Source: Oxytricha trifallax (lineage: Eukaryota > Ciliophora > Spirotrichea > Sporadotrichida > Oxytrichidae). From it: a stretch of 64,000 nt of DNA. A program made the position numbers and the translations under genes. The DNA is taken from the NCBI GenBank assembly GCA_000711775.1, contig ARYC01019300.1, positions 1 to 64,000 of the forward strand, in the 5' to 3' direction. The notes under the pieces are model-generated. The model was given only the letters and a program-made list of their open reading frames with translations, did not search any database and was not told the DNA's origin. Shown piece after piece: positions 48,840 through 60,450 of this stretch (within the stretch, counting starts at the first letter, position 1; every line of letters starts with the position of its first letter).

Positions 48840-51660
48840 AATTATAGTGCTATAAAGCTGCGTTTAACGAGGTCAAAATTAAAATTATAAATTTATTAAA
48901 TGAGGATTGTAAATTTTCATTTGATGGCATTAATTTTTAGAAATTGAATTTATAAAGGACAGTCTATTATTTATATTTGCACTTATTGCATAACTAAATA
49001 ATTAAACTTTTTAATTCATAAAACGTTTTCTAATCATTAAAAGGTTCCAATTAAATATATTAATTTCTATAAAGAAAGTTACTAATTATTCTAGTTACCA
49101 ATACAGCAATGGCGGGAAGCTATTTTTGCTTTCATTTTTTAGCATATATTAATCCTCAAAAATATTATGATGAACTCTAAAATTGCTATTCCTTATAAAT
49201 CAAAGAAAAAGAGTCTGTTTTTTAACAAAATTTTTATTCAATTCCTGCCCTTTCATTTGTTGATAATATTAACCTACTTAGAGACATTTTTACTTCTAAA
49301 TTACTGTTAGCATTTGATATTATAGTCTGCGAGTTACTGATGATTATTATACTATGTTTGGTTGTTATTTTTGGAGCGTGGAGGTACTCTCAAATTTAAA
49401 TATAATTTATTAATTATTCAGGCTTTATCATAAAATAGCAAGATCTTCAAGAACTTTATTAAATTAAAGGAACAAATATATAAATTTACTTATAATCTGT
49501 CATAGGGTTTTCTGAAAGTGAGTTATTTTTCGAGTCTAATAGACAACAGCTAAGCTTGATAAGTTAGCTATATTTATTCTCATCATGATCACATTACAAA
49601 AAATTTAAGAGTAGTTTTTAAATATATTATCATCTTCATTCTATCTTGAACTACTCATTGCGATCATCAATAATCTTTATCTCAACACATTTTTTCTTTA
49701 AGTTACTAATCTTTTTTTCTTCAGGAATCATGCCCAGGATTTTCGAAGCATTTCAATCATCTTTTTTTAAAGAGTTTCGTTTGTAAAATGCGCAAAGTTT
49801 GATATTTCTGAATCTATATAAAGTTATTCTAAACAACTTTTATTTTCTAAACATTTTCGAATTTGTGCAAGTCATTGTTTAATATGTGAATATCTTCCAA
49901 AAGTGATTTAATATTAATAAATTTATGATAATTATTAATAAATAATATTTTGCACCTGATCAACGCATTATCTATAGAGGTAACTTTTTATTAGCTTTAG
50001 TCATAAAATTTATTGAATCTTATTCAACTCTTTGGAAAACTTTTTAAATTGTGTAGACGCTCTTTCATAGTATTTCTAATTATTCTATTATTTAACAATA
50101 AAATGTTAGAGTTAGACGCTTATCTTTTTATTTTGAAAATGTGGTGGTGTATTTCTGAAGCAATTTAGACATTTTCAGATACCTATTGAATGTTTGTTAA
50201 ACAATTTTTAATTTTTTTTAGGCATCTGATAAACACTCAATTGTCATGAGATTGCTAATTCGTTTTGTGAATCGCTTCAATCTAGTCTATTATCATGCAT
50301 AAAAATTCGGAACCTAAAAATGTTTATGTATATGATAAATTATATAATTTTTGCTTTATCTAAGTGCTTTTATAATGAAAAATCTTTTATCCATAATGAC
50401 TAAATATCATTATTCTTTCTTAAAGTACAAGGCTGCTTGTTTTTTACACCTGAACTAATATCTATGGCTTCTTATAAACATCTTTTTCTCTAAATTTCCA
50501 ATAAAAAGTTTCAAAGCAAAAATTTCGTCATTCTTTATACCCCATTCTGATTTACTTTCTAGATTACTATTAATTTAAGTCGATTATATCTGTCATTAAT
50601 TGTTTGATTATAAGACTAGTTATTATTTATTAGTGCTATCCATAAGTATCTTGATTCTGCAGTTCTTTGTCATGATTATTTAAATGTTTAAATAGTCCTC
50701 CACTTTACTCTTAAGAATGTTAACATAACTTTTAGAGTGAACTTTAGTAAATTCTTTAAATACGTCTAAAACTTTGGGAATCAGAAACCTAACCAGATCT
50801 TCTAAGAGCCTTTAATAAAGGCTTTTGAAATTTTCTTGATTTTATATTATGTCATTTCGATATAAATTTAACTAAATTAGGAATATATGCTTAAATTTAT
50901 AAATTAATTAGTCATAGTTATTTTTATCATTGATATTGCCCATTTTTATATATTTTGAACAATTTCATATTACATTATAGGTAAAGTATAACTCAATTTA
51001 ATAATTAATAAAAAAATAAAATTTATTAAGAAACTATAAAACACTTAATAATAATCACATATTAATTATTAAAATATTACCTAGCAATTATATAAAGAAA
51101 AGCAATAATTCTAGATTATTACATTAATTAAATCATGAACATATAGAAAACAATTATTACCAAAAATGAATGAGTATTAGCATAATAGAGAATATATTGA
51201 GTATATGTTGAATAAAAATGATTAAAATTTGTTTGAAATTTTGGGAATATATGAGAACTTTAATGTGCAATATTTTTATTAAAAATTTCATTCTATGGGT
51301 TTTAATTATGAAAAATATCATTTTTAATTCGTAAAAGGAGCGTTAAATATAATTAAAACTTATCAAAATTAATTATAGAATGTATCGATTAGTATTCTGA
51401 AATCAAATTATACGCTTTTCTAATGATCTATCACCATTATTTGCAAGTCTGTATTTTTACTATTGCAGTTATGTAGGCTATTTTAACTTGCTGATTATCT
51501 TTCAAATTTGAACCATTAAAATAATTTGTAATTACGAAATAAATAACCTACTTGTTACAGTTTGATTAAGTGCATGTCTAAGACGCAGATGGGATTACAT
51601 CATTTCTACAGATAATATTTTTTATTTTGGTGTAATCTGCTTATGTTCTAATTAAATATT
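48840..51660. other. AT-rich spacer
   Basis: Nothing supportable seen. Confidence 0.5.
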
Positions 51661-51667
51661 CAATAGA

Positions 51668-52130
51668 ATGCCTCAAGATCTAGAGGGAATAGATGAGACT
51701 TAACAGATTATCCGAGTCACTATGATAATCAATTGAAATATCTGCTGTGAAATTTATCTTATAAATAATTTTAATCCTACTTTTTTTCAGTTACTGATTA
51801 TTCATTTTTAATGTCGTGCTTGTGTACTTATGATAAGTAATAATAACCAGTCCTCTTCCAAGAATTATAATCTTATCTTTGTAATATTAGTTTTTTCTTC
51901 TAGCTCTGGTGAGATTTCCTTCAATCATAGACTATTTTACCACATCATAAACTACCTTTTTTAGAGTAAGTCTACTGAAGAAGTAATGTAATTGCAACTA
52001 GAAGAGACTTCATACATATGAGGATACTTTTATGGCAGCCGATTATGCCAGGGATTCTCGCAAATTTAAATTAAGAAAAATTCATAACATAGAATACCAT
52101 CTTGAAGCTTGCTATACTTATGAGTTATAA
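51668..52130 (+). other. Two coding islands, candidate MDSs
   Basis: 51668-51735 starts with ATG and reads MPQDLEGIDETQQIIRVTM. After an AT-rich gap, 51965-52130 reads STEEVMQLQLEETSY and, one frame on, EDTFMAADYARDSRKFKLRK then HNIEYHLEACYTYEL. The first could be the start of the gene continued by the second, but no shared pointer was found. Family unknown. Confidence 0.4.
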
Positions 52131-52139
52131 TAAATAATC

Positions 52140-53585
52140 TTACTACATATAAAAACAACTATATATTCCAAGTATAAACTAATGATTTAGTATGGTGTGG
52201 TTGATATATTTGTTCTACTTCGTTGCTAGGTATAATATAATACTTGCTTACTATTTAAGTATATGAAATTATATATCATTTTCACCATTCTTGGATATTT
52301 TACATAACTAAAAATTTTTCAATAAAAATATCTTTATTATTTTATAATTTTTATCCTACTCCTATTCCAGTTTTTTTAATTCATGTAAACAAAATCATAA
52401 ATTAAATTTTCTTCTTTATAAATCATTTCAGAAATAATCTCTAAATTTCCACTTTAAGCTGCGTGCTAAGATTAAAGTGAGACAGGTCTTTCAAAGAATA
52501 TAATATTTCATGTGTGAAATTATTATAGATGACTTGTTTAACTTTTGGCGTCATATTCTTAAAGCTTTATTCCATACACTCCATTATTTTAGGCATAAAT
52601 CTCTTTTTCAGTATATTGAAGATTCGTTTAATAAACACTAAAATTTTAATATTAGTAGGATGTTTGCATAATCTATATTACTCAATCAGAAGATAATTAT
52701 CATTAAAATGTTATTTTACTATTTGTTAAGATATTTTATAGATCTATGCCTTTGTAAAATTTCTTTTATTGCTTAATATATCGTTGCAGATATTATATCT
52801 ACCCTTAGTTTTATATTTTTCTTTAAGATAATTATTTGATAATATAAAACTTAAATTACATCATATTTGACCTTATAAATTAATTTACAAGTCAAAAGCT
52901 AATATTACAGTTTAATCTTATAAATCTTAAATTTCTTTAATAAAATTGCTTTTATGTTTCAAAATCAGCCTTTTCCCAACACTATATTTTCTGTTTTTGC
53001 CATCTTTTTTTTATATATATATATATTAATAAAATTTAATTGAAGTTTATTGAATGTGCTAGTAATCATCAATATTTTATCGCCCATTGTGTCTGTTCAA
53101 TTTACAGCTAATACTCTCAAAGCCTAGGGAACACTCATTTATCATTAATTAGTGTTTTTCTCCCTTTGTTTCATCTGTCTCTGTCGAAATTAGACTTACT
53201 CTCCTTACGAAGGAAATGTATTACCCAACTAATACTTATTCACTTTATACTTATTCTAGAAAATTAGGATTTTATTTTTCAAGAATTTAGACAGATTAAA
53301 TTAGAATTTTTACTAATTCATGTTCTTTGAATTATTGAGTTTGTTCATACAAAATACAATTTTAATAATTAAATAAGAAAGTTAAAACAGTTGTATTATT
53401 TTTTTGTGTATGTAAATACTAACAATAAATAAAAAGTATTTAGCTTAATTTAAAGCAATTATTAACAATATCAAAAAGGAGTCTCCTTGCTTATAATTTA
53501 ATTTGATAAGAAAAACATTTTGAAAAAAAACCAAAAATTCTACCAAATCTTATAATAAACTTATTTATAATTATACAAAATAATG
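52140..53585. other. AT-rich spacer
   Basis: Nothing supportable seen. Confidence 0.5.
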
Positions 53586-53651
53586 ACAATCTCATCAAAG
53601 CATTTTAAAATATCGAACATTCATCATAAACTTGGTATAGTATAAAATGGG

Positions 53652-54770
53652 AATTGACGTCCATTCCTCTCCCGCCCCGTTCATTCCTCATCCGTCCCGT
53701 CCCGTCCATTCCTCATCAGTATTTATTATAGTGAAATTTTCGGAAGTAATTTAAAGCGCGGTTCTAAGAGTACAAACCATATCAATTCATAAGGGTTGGA
53801 ACCCCTTGTTTGATACCAAATCGAAATATTTAAGGGTCAAGGATGCGCAAGCTCGTTGTGGAGGTTCTATGGTAAAACCCCAAAAATTTTTAAAAATCAT
53901 TTATGAAATTGATTGAGAATTTATTATTTAAAATTTATTTGTTAAATAAAAATTATATTGAAAATGAAACTTTAGCCTAGTAATCATATTCAAAATATAA
54001 CGATGACATAGACAAAGAGCATTAAATTTCGATTGAAAACCTTTTGAAAGCAAAAAGATGTTGGTTGAAATATATATAAAACCCCATAGATTAATTAAGA
54101 AGCGAGGATAGGAGTTAAGAACAATTAGATTAAAAATTAATTATAATTGGCTAATAATATATATATTTAGGCTAAAATCAAATTAACACACCCTGATTGG
54201 ATTATTTTTTAAGGACAATTAATCGAGCCAATAGTTTTAATAATTAGCCCAAACATTATAATTATACGCCAATAATAATAAATTCTTAATTTAATTGTTC
54301 TTAACCCCAATTCTCATGTCTTAATTGATCTATGGGGTTTTATAACACCAATAAACCCTATAACTAACATAAATGAAGATTATTTAATCAAATGTTTATG
54401 GAGGTAGAATATTAAAAAATTTTGAACATCAGAATGAAGCATGTAAGTATATTGCTTAAAAACATAAATATTCATATATTTTTAATAATGATTGAAAAAT
54501 ATAAAAATTAACTTTTAACGGATAAATTCTTAATAAATTTCATAATGCTATTTATTTAAATTTAGAGGCTCTACCTTTAAAACTAAACAACAATCTTATG
54601 ATCCCCTTGACACTTGTTAGTAAATATTTCGATATAGAATCGAATCAGGGGCTCACCCTTGTGTCGGTAAGAGTTGTACCTATAGAACTCTCTTGAAATT
54701 AATTCAAATGATTTCGCTATAATAAAAATGGTGAGTAATGGAGGGGGCGGGTAAGAAATGGACATCATTA
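53652..54770. mobile_element. 1.1-kb element with ~190-bp diverged inverted repeats
   Basis: Left arm (about 53652-53860, with GACGTCCATTCCTCTCCCGC) and right arm (about 54590-54770, inverse of GATGTCCATTTCTTACCCGC) are diverged inverted repeats; both share ATTTATTATAG and TCGAAATATTTA blocks. The left arm has a short CCGTCCCGTCC tandem. It sits within a repeat whose uninterrupted copy is at 60353-60450, and it contains MITE copy 2. No gene inside. Confidence 0.65.
54079..54340. mobile_element. 262-bp MITE with C4A3 termini, copy 2
   Basis: Begins AAACCCCATAGATTAATTAA and ends ..TTAATTGATCTATGGGGTTT, with TA on both sides (54077-54078 and 54341-54342). It is homologous to copy 1 (34610-34870) in the opposite orientation. 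It is nested in the 1.1-kb inverted-repeat element. Confidence 0.8.
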
Positions 54771-54901
54771 CCTTAAAATCACTTAGACTTGTCAAGGACC
54801 TACAAAAACAATTCTAAGACTCAAAACTCCAAACCCCTTAATGAGGTTAATAGGTGCTTTGATTTATAGGGAATTGGTTAGGGGTTGGGGTAATTAATTA
54901 A

Positions 54902-55892
54902 ATGCGAGACAAAAATTACAAGTTTTTGGAGTCTATTTATGATAATAAGTTTTTATATTTAGTGTTTAAACTGTGATGTGGATGTGATATAAACAGTGAA
55001 TAAGTAAAACCAATTCAAAACTATAAGTCAATTGCAATTCTCTTAAAACGAAGTCCATCTACTGTTCTCTCTCTCAGTGTCTTATAGCTGTATAATTAAA
55101 GTAATAATAGCTGAGTTCTAAGCTTTATAGGAGCTCAAAATGTCTATAAAAGCATATTGACTATCTTATTAATGAAATACTTTGAGGTATTGAGCTCACT
55201 TCTCTCTCTACAACGAGCTACTATGTCTCTCCGCCAGTTCCCTGAGTTTAAGATCTATGCTTAATCTGTTGCTAACATTAATAAACGAATTCGTATATTT
55301 TACAAAGGTGTGAATCGTATCAAGAGAGTCATTGATTTCACTTTGTCATTTTAAAATAATAATTAAAATTATATTTATGATTAAATACAAAGAGCTTTAT
55401 AGAATAATATTCAGTTTATACATGCTGAAGAAGCTGTGTTTCCTTTAACACTTTATTCTAAAAGTCTTGGCATAAGAGACATAGTAATAAAGAAGTATAT
55501 GATTAGAAAGTAAAGGTACAAACAATAGCAATTCTTGGAGGTATTGGCGAGGACTCTGAAGAATATGTTATTCATCCTCGCACAATTAAGACAGAGCAGT
55601 ATATTAAGTTCTTAGATCAGCTTAGAGAGAAGTACGTTGAATAAGAGATTATACTATTCGTTGTTTATCTTTCTGTTAACAAGACAAAAGAAACAAGGAA
55701 GAGTATTGACAAACTTAGAATAATACCAGTATTCAGCGTGTCATACAGCTTTTTTAATGGTATTGAATTCTACTTGGCATTTTAAAAGGTAATTACTAGA
55801 AACTGCTGCAATACCACTTAATGCATGACTAAAAGTGTTCTAAAGAAGTGAGAGTGGATGGTTACAAATAAGTTTTATAGTTATGTTAATGA
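54902..55892 (+). pseudogene. TBE 42 kDa-type DDE transposase (TBE4 copy)
   Basis: ATG 54902 (MRDKNYKFLESIYDNK). TGA interrupts at the Arg of KLRYG. HAEEAVF has Glu at the first catalytic position, as in TBE1; the second is lost (FVVYLSVNK for FVDNLSVHK); NGIEFYL follows. Part of the C-terminus is deleted before TGA 55890-55892. A dead copy. Confidence 0.85.
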
Positions 55893-55901
55893 ATATATAA
55901 A

Positions 55902-57111
55902 TCACATATAAAATTATTTCGTAGGAGCAGGCTTCTCTTTCTTTTCTTCCTCCTGTTGCTTCTCTGTTCCTATGTTTCTTCTCTTGCTGTCAGCTCCAGC
56001 ATCTATTTTTATTGACTCTGGCATATTTGAATATAGTCTCTTGTTAACTTCATATTTTGTCTGCGACTTTCGCTCTCTGTGAAGTTTGCTCTATTCCTTC
56101 CTCAATAAGATGCGAGTACCAGATTTTTCTAAAGAGTTAAACTGCAAATCTTACTTGAAATATAAGGGTGCTTCTGCAGCTCTCACTTATCTTGATGCCT
56201 TGTTTGTTTTTATCTTCTGAAAAGATGCTGTACCCTCTTTTTTATGAGATTCTTGAATAATTTCTTTCAAGTAATCACATTTGATTATTGCAAGTATGCA
56301 AAAGATATAGTTTCTTTCAGGTAGTTTATTTGAACAACTGCTTCTTAGTAGGCAGGTACTGCGAAATATCTTGGTCATTTGATAAATTGTTACAATTTCC
56401 AGAGATAATTAAATTACCTAATAAATCGAATTAATTAATTATGATACTATAAACAATATATTACTGAAATTAATTTTATACAATATTATAGTTCATATTT
56501 AAGATTAAGAAATATTTTAAATCATCTATTAAATATTAATTGCTTAAGTATAATAATTAAAAATGACTTTATTAGATTTGATTAATTATTGTGCCTTTTT
56601 TTATTGTTTAAATTATATAATTATGAACTTTAATTTTGTATTAACTTAATTTCAGTTAAATACTGTTTATAGTATTATAATTAATTAATTAGATATATTT
56701 GCCACGAATTTCGAAATTTCATCAATTCCGAGATCCGTGCCTTTCAATATATTTAAAACTGATTAATAATAAAATAGCGTGTATAAATTATAGATTATTT
56801 AATTATTCTGGAAATTGTAACCATTTTTTATCAATTCATTGTTAGTCACTGAGATTTCAGGTAGTTTGGAATTTATGAAAACTTTACACCTTAAGTTTTC
56901 AATGCTTTCTTCTCTTCTCAGAGTATGACTCTTAAAAATTAAATTTTAGTGCCTTCATCGTTGGAAGAAACAAACCAACTGCATATTAAAGATTAGTTAC
57001 TATGAGTTTCTTACCTTGCTGCACCGGTGCAAATCCTCCTTGCTTCTAAATCTTTGAATCAATTCTTGGGCTTGCAATATTTTCATTGCATCATTCATTC
57101 ATAGACTCAAT
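55902..57111 (-). pseudogene. TBE 22 kDa-type ORF (TBE4 copy), split by a 431-bp insertion
   Basis: The start codon is ATT (57109-57111) where other copies have ATG, and a 4-bp duplication follows in MNDAM. Homology resumes after the insertion (56390-56820) and ends with TGA at 55902-55904. The last codons (ILLRKE, EEKKEKPAPT) are recognisable. Confidence 0.78.
56390..56820. mobile_element. 431-bp AT-rich insertion with 25-bp inverted ends
   Basis: TTACAATTTCCAGAGATAAT at 56390 is matched inversely by ATTATTCTGGAAATTGTAA ending at 56820. It interrupts a stretch of the 22 kDa-type ORF that is continuous in TBE1. No coding capacity. Confidence 0.65.
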
Positions 57112-57535
57112 CTTGTTTACAGATCTAAGAAATTATATTCAAATTTAAGTTTATTGATTTCAATTATAACTCTGAAAAACTTACTATTAAATATGGGCAT
57201 CCTATAGGAGGTCATCCTCTAAGAAGAATATGAAGAAGGTTTAGAGAACTGTTTTCAAACTTGAGAGATTGATATCAATATCTACTGTTATTATTCCATA
57301 ATTTTAAATTTAAATTGGTACGTACTTAATTAGGTCCACCTACAAAATCGGTACGTACTATAAAACATATTAGTGATAGATAAAAATGTTACCTTCTCAA
57401 CTATATTTAGAGCTGAAGCGTCTCTTAGCACTAATTTTTCTACTCTAATACACATTACTTTTCCATTGAAATTTTTAGGGATTCAAAGCCCTCATTTTAG
57501 CTCTTAGTTATAGAGGAAGTTTTATAATTTTAAAT

Positions 57536-59657
57536 ATGAGCGCTAACAATTTACGAAAAACAACAGCAATTCCATCAAACTAAATGAGACTTACCTATGG
57601 CAGCAATAAAAAGTGTGATAGTTGTGAGATGAACTCTCATAAAGAACTACTAGAGCTCTCACCTGAGGTCTCTGTTATTTAAATAGAAAAATAGAAATTA
57701 ATAATAGAAAATAAATGGGGGAAAAATGTGTTGGAGATCAAGTAGGAGGAGAAATTAAATTTCAATGTAAGCAGAGGAAGTTGAAGTCTATTTTTTGTGA
57801 GAAGTGCGAAAGAGACTTCACTCATAAATCTAGCTGGTATAGGCATGTGAAGGTCCATAAGGAAGCTAAGCCTACTGTATACTTAAAGCATAACAAAGTT
57901 TATGGAAAGTATGATTGCTTTGATTGTCATAAGCAGTACTTCCATACAAGAACCTTTAATAAGCATCTTTTAAAAGCACACAAGAAAGAAATAGAAGTTG
58001 AAGATTAAGACACACAATTGAAGTTGTTCAACAACAACAAAGGCAAGGGATCCTCTTTAGTTGGGGAGCTTTAATAAGACGTTGAATCAGAGCATGTGAG
58101 GATAGCACGCAACCTTATAGCATCAGAGATCACTAAAATTATCATTAAAATTTTATACAAGAAAAATCCAGCACTTTTACAGATTGACTTAGATACTTTA
58201 CTCTAAAGCTATCTAATTCTAGAGGACTCCTTTGACAAGAAAGTTATTAAGGATCATCAGTATCCTTACAAAGTATATCATTTCAACTATAACCGAAGAT
58301 TCTATTGAAAATAATTGAGAAATTAGAATTAAATGAACAAAATAATTAAGAAAATACTTACAGTGATTGATTGATGGAGCATTTATGATATATTTTTCGA
58401 AAAATAGATGATAATAAGAATATTAGATATAATTAAAATGTCTGATCAGAAGACGACATGCCACTCACAATAAATGTAAGTTACAAAAAACATATTTAAT
58501 TTTTATTTTTTTTAGTGGTTGTACATGGTAAGAATGGTGACTGACTTAAACTGGGTTTTCGACAAGCTACAGAAAGAAAAGGGATAGGCACATATTATTG
58601 GAATGATGGTAAAATCTATGAAGGATAATCGATGAATGATAAAAGCTGTTCTTAGATACTATACTTACTTAAGTCAATCCCAATACTTAATTATATTATC
58701 CTTTTTCATTATAAATTAAAGACTTCCCCTTATTTTTAATAATTGTTATCATGTTTTGCTAAAAATTTTAGAATTAGGCCAAAAATAATTTTAATTGGTA
58801 AAGATGGTTTTCGTTTTAAAGTTTAATAATCCTACTAATGTTTTTAGTATTGCTGGAGTTAATTTAATTCTGATGAGTTAATAATCTTTGGTCAATATAT
58901 TATTCTAATTATTTATATTTTAGCAATTAATCTTGATTTGTTTATTCGTATCTCCTTATTTCCAATCTTAATAGAATCATAGTGTTTTATCTCTTAAGTG
59001 ATGATAAGAATTAAATTGAGTTTAAAAATGAGTATCAAGTACTCACTCAAGCAAATTTAATAAAGCTAGATGCTGTTCTTCTTGCTAAAGATCATGTAGC
59101 TTTCAGATTCCCACTCTTTGAAATGACTCTCAGAGATTTCATAACTGATTAAAGAAAACATAGAGAGCTTGAATTAATAGCAACCTAAACAATATAAGGT
59201 ATCAAAGAGCTTCATAAGTTAGGCTTTATTCACAAGAATTTCAAGCCTGAGAATATAATGTTGAGATTTTCATCAGTAAGAGTAACGATAAATAATTTCA
59301 AGAGAGCTTTAAAAGTGGAAGTATCAAGCTTGGAAGTGTTATGGGAACTCTAGGCCATTATTCAGAAAGAGAAGATGGAGAAATGTAGAATTTAGTGGGA
59401 TGTGTGGGCTTTAGTAGTAATAATAATAGAGTGCGATATGTTTCCAAATATTACTCTACAGGGTGCGAGAAGGATGCTAAACAAAGATTAAAGCAATTTA
59501 TTGACAAAGAGTGTATCATTAATAAAACAAATGGTAGAGTCAACAATAATAAAACCAAGCTCAAGAATCAAGCATATCAATAGAGCAGATAGAGTTGTGG
59601 TTAAGTAAGATAAACTTCAGACCACTTGCTCATTATCCAAAAGAGCATTTTGAATGA
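57536..59657 (+). pseudogene. TBE 57 kDa-type zinc-finger/kinase-like protein (TBE4 copy)
   Basis: ATG 57536 (MSANNLRKTTAIPSN) to TGA 59655-59657. Fingers IFCEKCERDFTHKSSWYRH and YDCFDCHKQYFHTRTFNKH lie in one intact frame (57715-58008). The chain breaks at about 58310 (YPYKVYHFNYNRRFY) and resumes near 58995 (QVLTQANLIKLDAVLLAKDH). The kinase-like part is worn: IHKNFKPENI for HRDLKPENI and NNFKRA for DFNRA, so no catalytic residues remain. Confidence 0.83.
58384..58690 (+). mobile_element. Relative of the TA-flanked mini-gene element, inside TBE4
   Basis: TATGATATATTTTTCG at 58384, ATG TCT GAT CAG at 58438 and the GTAAGTTACAAAAAACATAT intron-like block with TTTTTTTTAG match the element at 19162-19530. 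Downstream content differs: one frame reads RKGIGTYYWNDGKIYEGQ, the pattern of a MORN repeat. The right inverted end was not found; the whole insertion into the TBE gene spans about 58310-58990. Confidence 0.5.
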
Positions 59658-59698
59658 TTAAATAAAATATATTTACTATATATTTACAATTAAAACCT

Positions 59699-59705
59699 AT
59701 TATTA

Positions 59706-59763
<58 letters not shown>
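59699..59763. repeat. (ATT)n microsatellite
   Basis: About 20 units of ATT, directly after the 57 kDa-type pseudogene of TBE4. Confidence 0.95.
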
Positions 59764-59769
<6 letters not shown>

Positions 59770-59779
59770 CTGGACTGAC

Positions 59780-60270
59780 TAACTACATACCGCTTAATGT
59801 CACATATTGCTTTGGTTAGATCTCATGTGGTGTTTCGCTAAATAGGATTTTTTCTCAGAAAACTTTCTCCAACTGCTTTTCTGTTAGTGCTTATGCTCAG
59901 GTAAAACAAATTCTCAGCAAGACTTATTGTTAAGTTTGCTGAGGGTGAGGGATACCCCAAATGATACTGCTGAAGTTGCCATGAGGATTTTGCTTGCTTT
60001 ACTTCAGTAAATAGAGTCAAATCTGAGATCCGAGCTGTCTGTCTCTTAACTCTTACTCTCATCCTTGATGCACTTCAACCCCAAGTTACAAGGATAATTG
60101 TATCATTCAATTTTAACAAGACTTATGTGATTAATGGTCGACGTTTTTTGCCGTAGTCCCTCTAGAGTTTGCATGATGTATTCTGAGGAGGTTCATAGAT
60201 CCGGGACTTATCTCGTAAAAGCCGGGTGGCTTCACAGTTTCGGACTCCAGTACTAGAATTGTTTGTCCAA
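59780..60270 (+). other. GC-richer coding-like segment inserted near the right end of TBE4
   Basis: About 490 bp not found in other TBEs. One plus-strand frame stays protein-like throughout apart from three TGA: SARLIVKFAEGEGYPK, CHEDFACFTSVNRVKSEIRA, RIIVSFNFNKTYVINGRRF, SQIRDLSRKSRVASQF. A second plus frame is open from ATG 59826 for about 100 codons. Possibly a captured gene fragment. No family recognised. Confidence 0.4.
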
Positions 60271-60352
60271 AACCTTTTAATAACCCCAACCTCTAACAAA
60301 TTCCCTACAAATCAAAGCTCTAATACACATCATTAAGAATTTTTTTGTTTAG

Positions 60353-60450
60353 AATCTCATCAAAACATTATCATATTTTGAACATTCAAAACTTTGTATA
60401 GTAAAAAGTTACTTCGACCTATCAAGGACCTCAAAAACAATTCTAAGACT
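60353..60450 (+). repeat. Uninterrupted copy of the repeat broken up at 53588-54821
   Basis: AATCTCATCAAAACATTAT through CAATTCTAAGACT here matches two separated pieces on the other side of TBE4: 53588-53648 (AATCTCATCAAAGCATTTT..) and 54786-54821 (..CAAGGACCTACAAAAACAA, TTCTAAGACT). The left copy was split by the 1.1-kb element. A third, partial relative of the first half lies near 60518-60560. Nature of the repeat unknown. Confidence 0.6.

Larger units (their letters stand above)
54822..60352 (+). mobile_element. TBE4: old, diverged TBE transposon with several insertions
   Basis: Left end CAAAACTCCAAACCCC at 54822 after ACT; the right terminal repeat is recognisable from about 60273 (AACCCCAACCTCTAACAAA) but its tip is decayed (AAGAATTTTTTTGTTTAG). 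The inner repeats differ from TBE1-3 (AGGGAATTGGTTAGGGGTTG), so it probably belongs to another TBE subfamily. It holds all three ORFs, all broken, plus insertions at 56390-56820, about 58310-58990 and about 59770-60270. Confidence 0.88.

Noticed and set aside
58384..58690. Intron-like block as proof of a functional host gene
   Set aside because: The same block recurs in a mobile element at 19162, and no full-length protein follows in either copy.
59780..60270. Mitochondrial DNA insertion, because TGA seems to encode Trp
   Set aside because: TAA and TAG occur in the same frame, which mitochondrial codes of ciliates would read as stop; not consistent.
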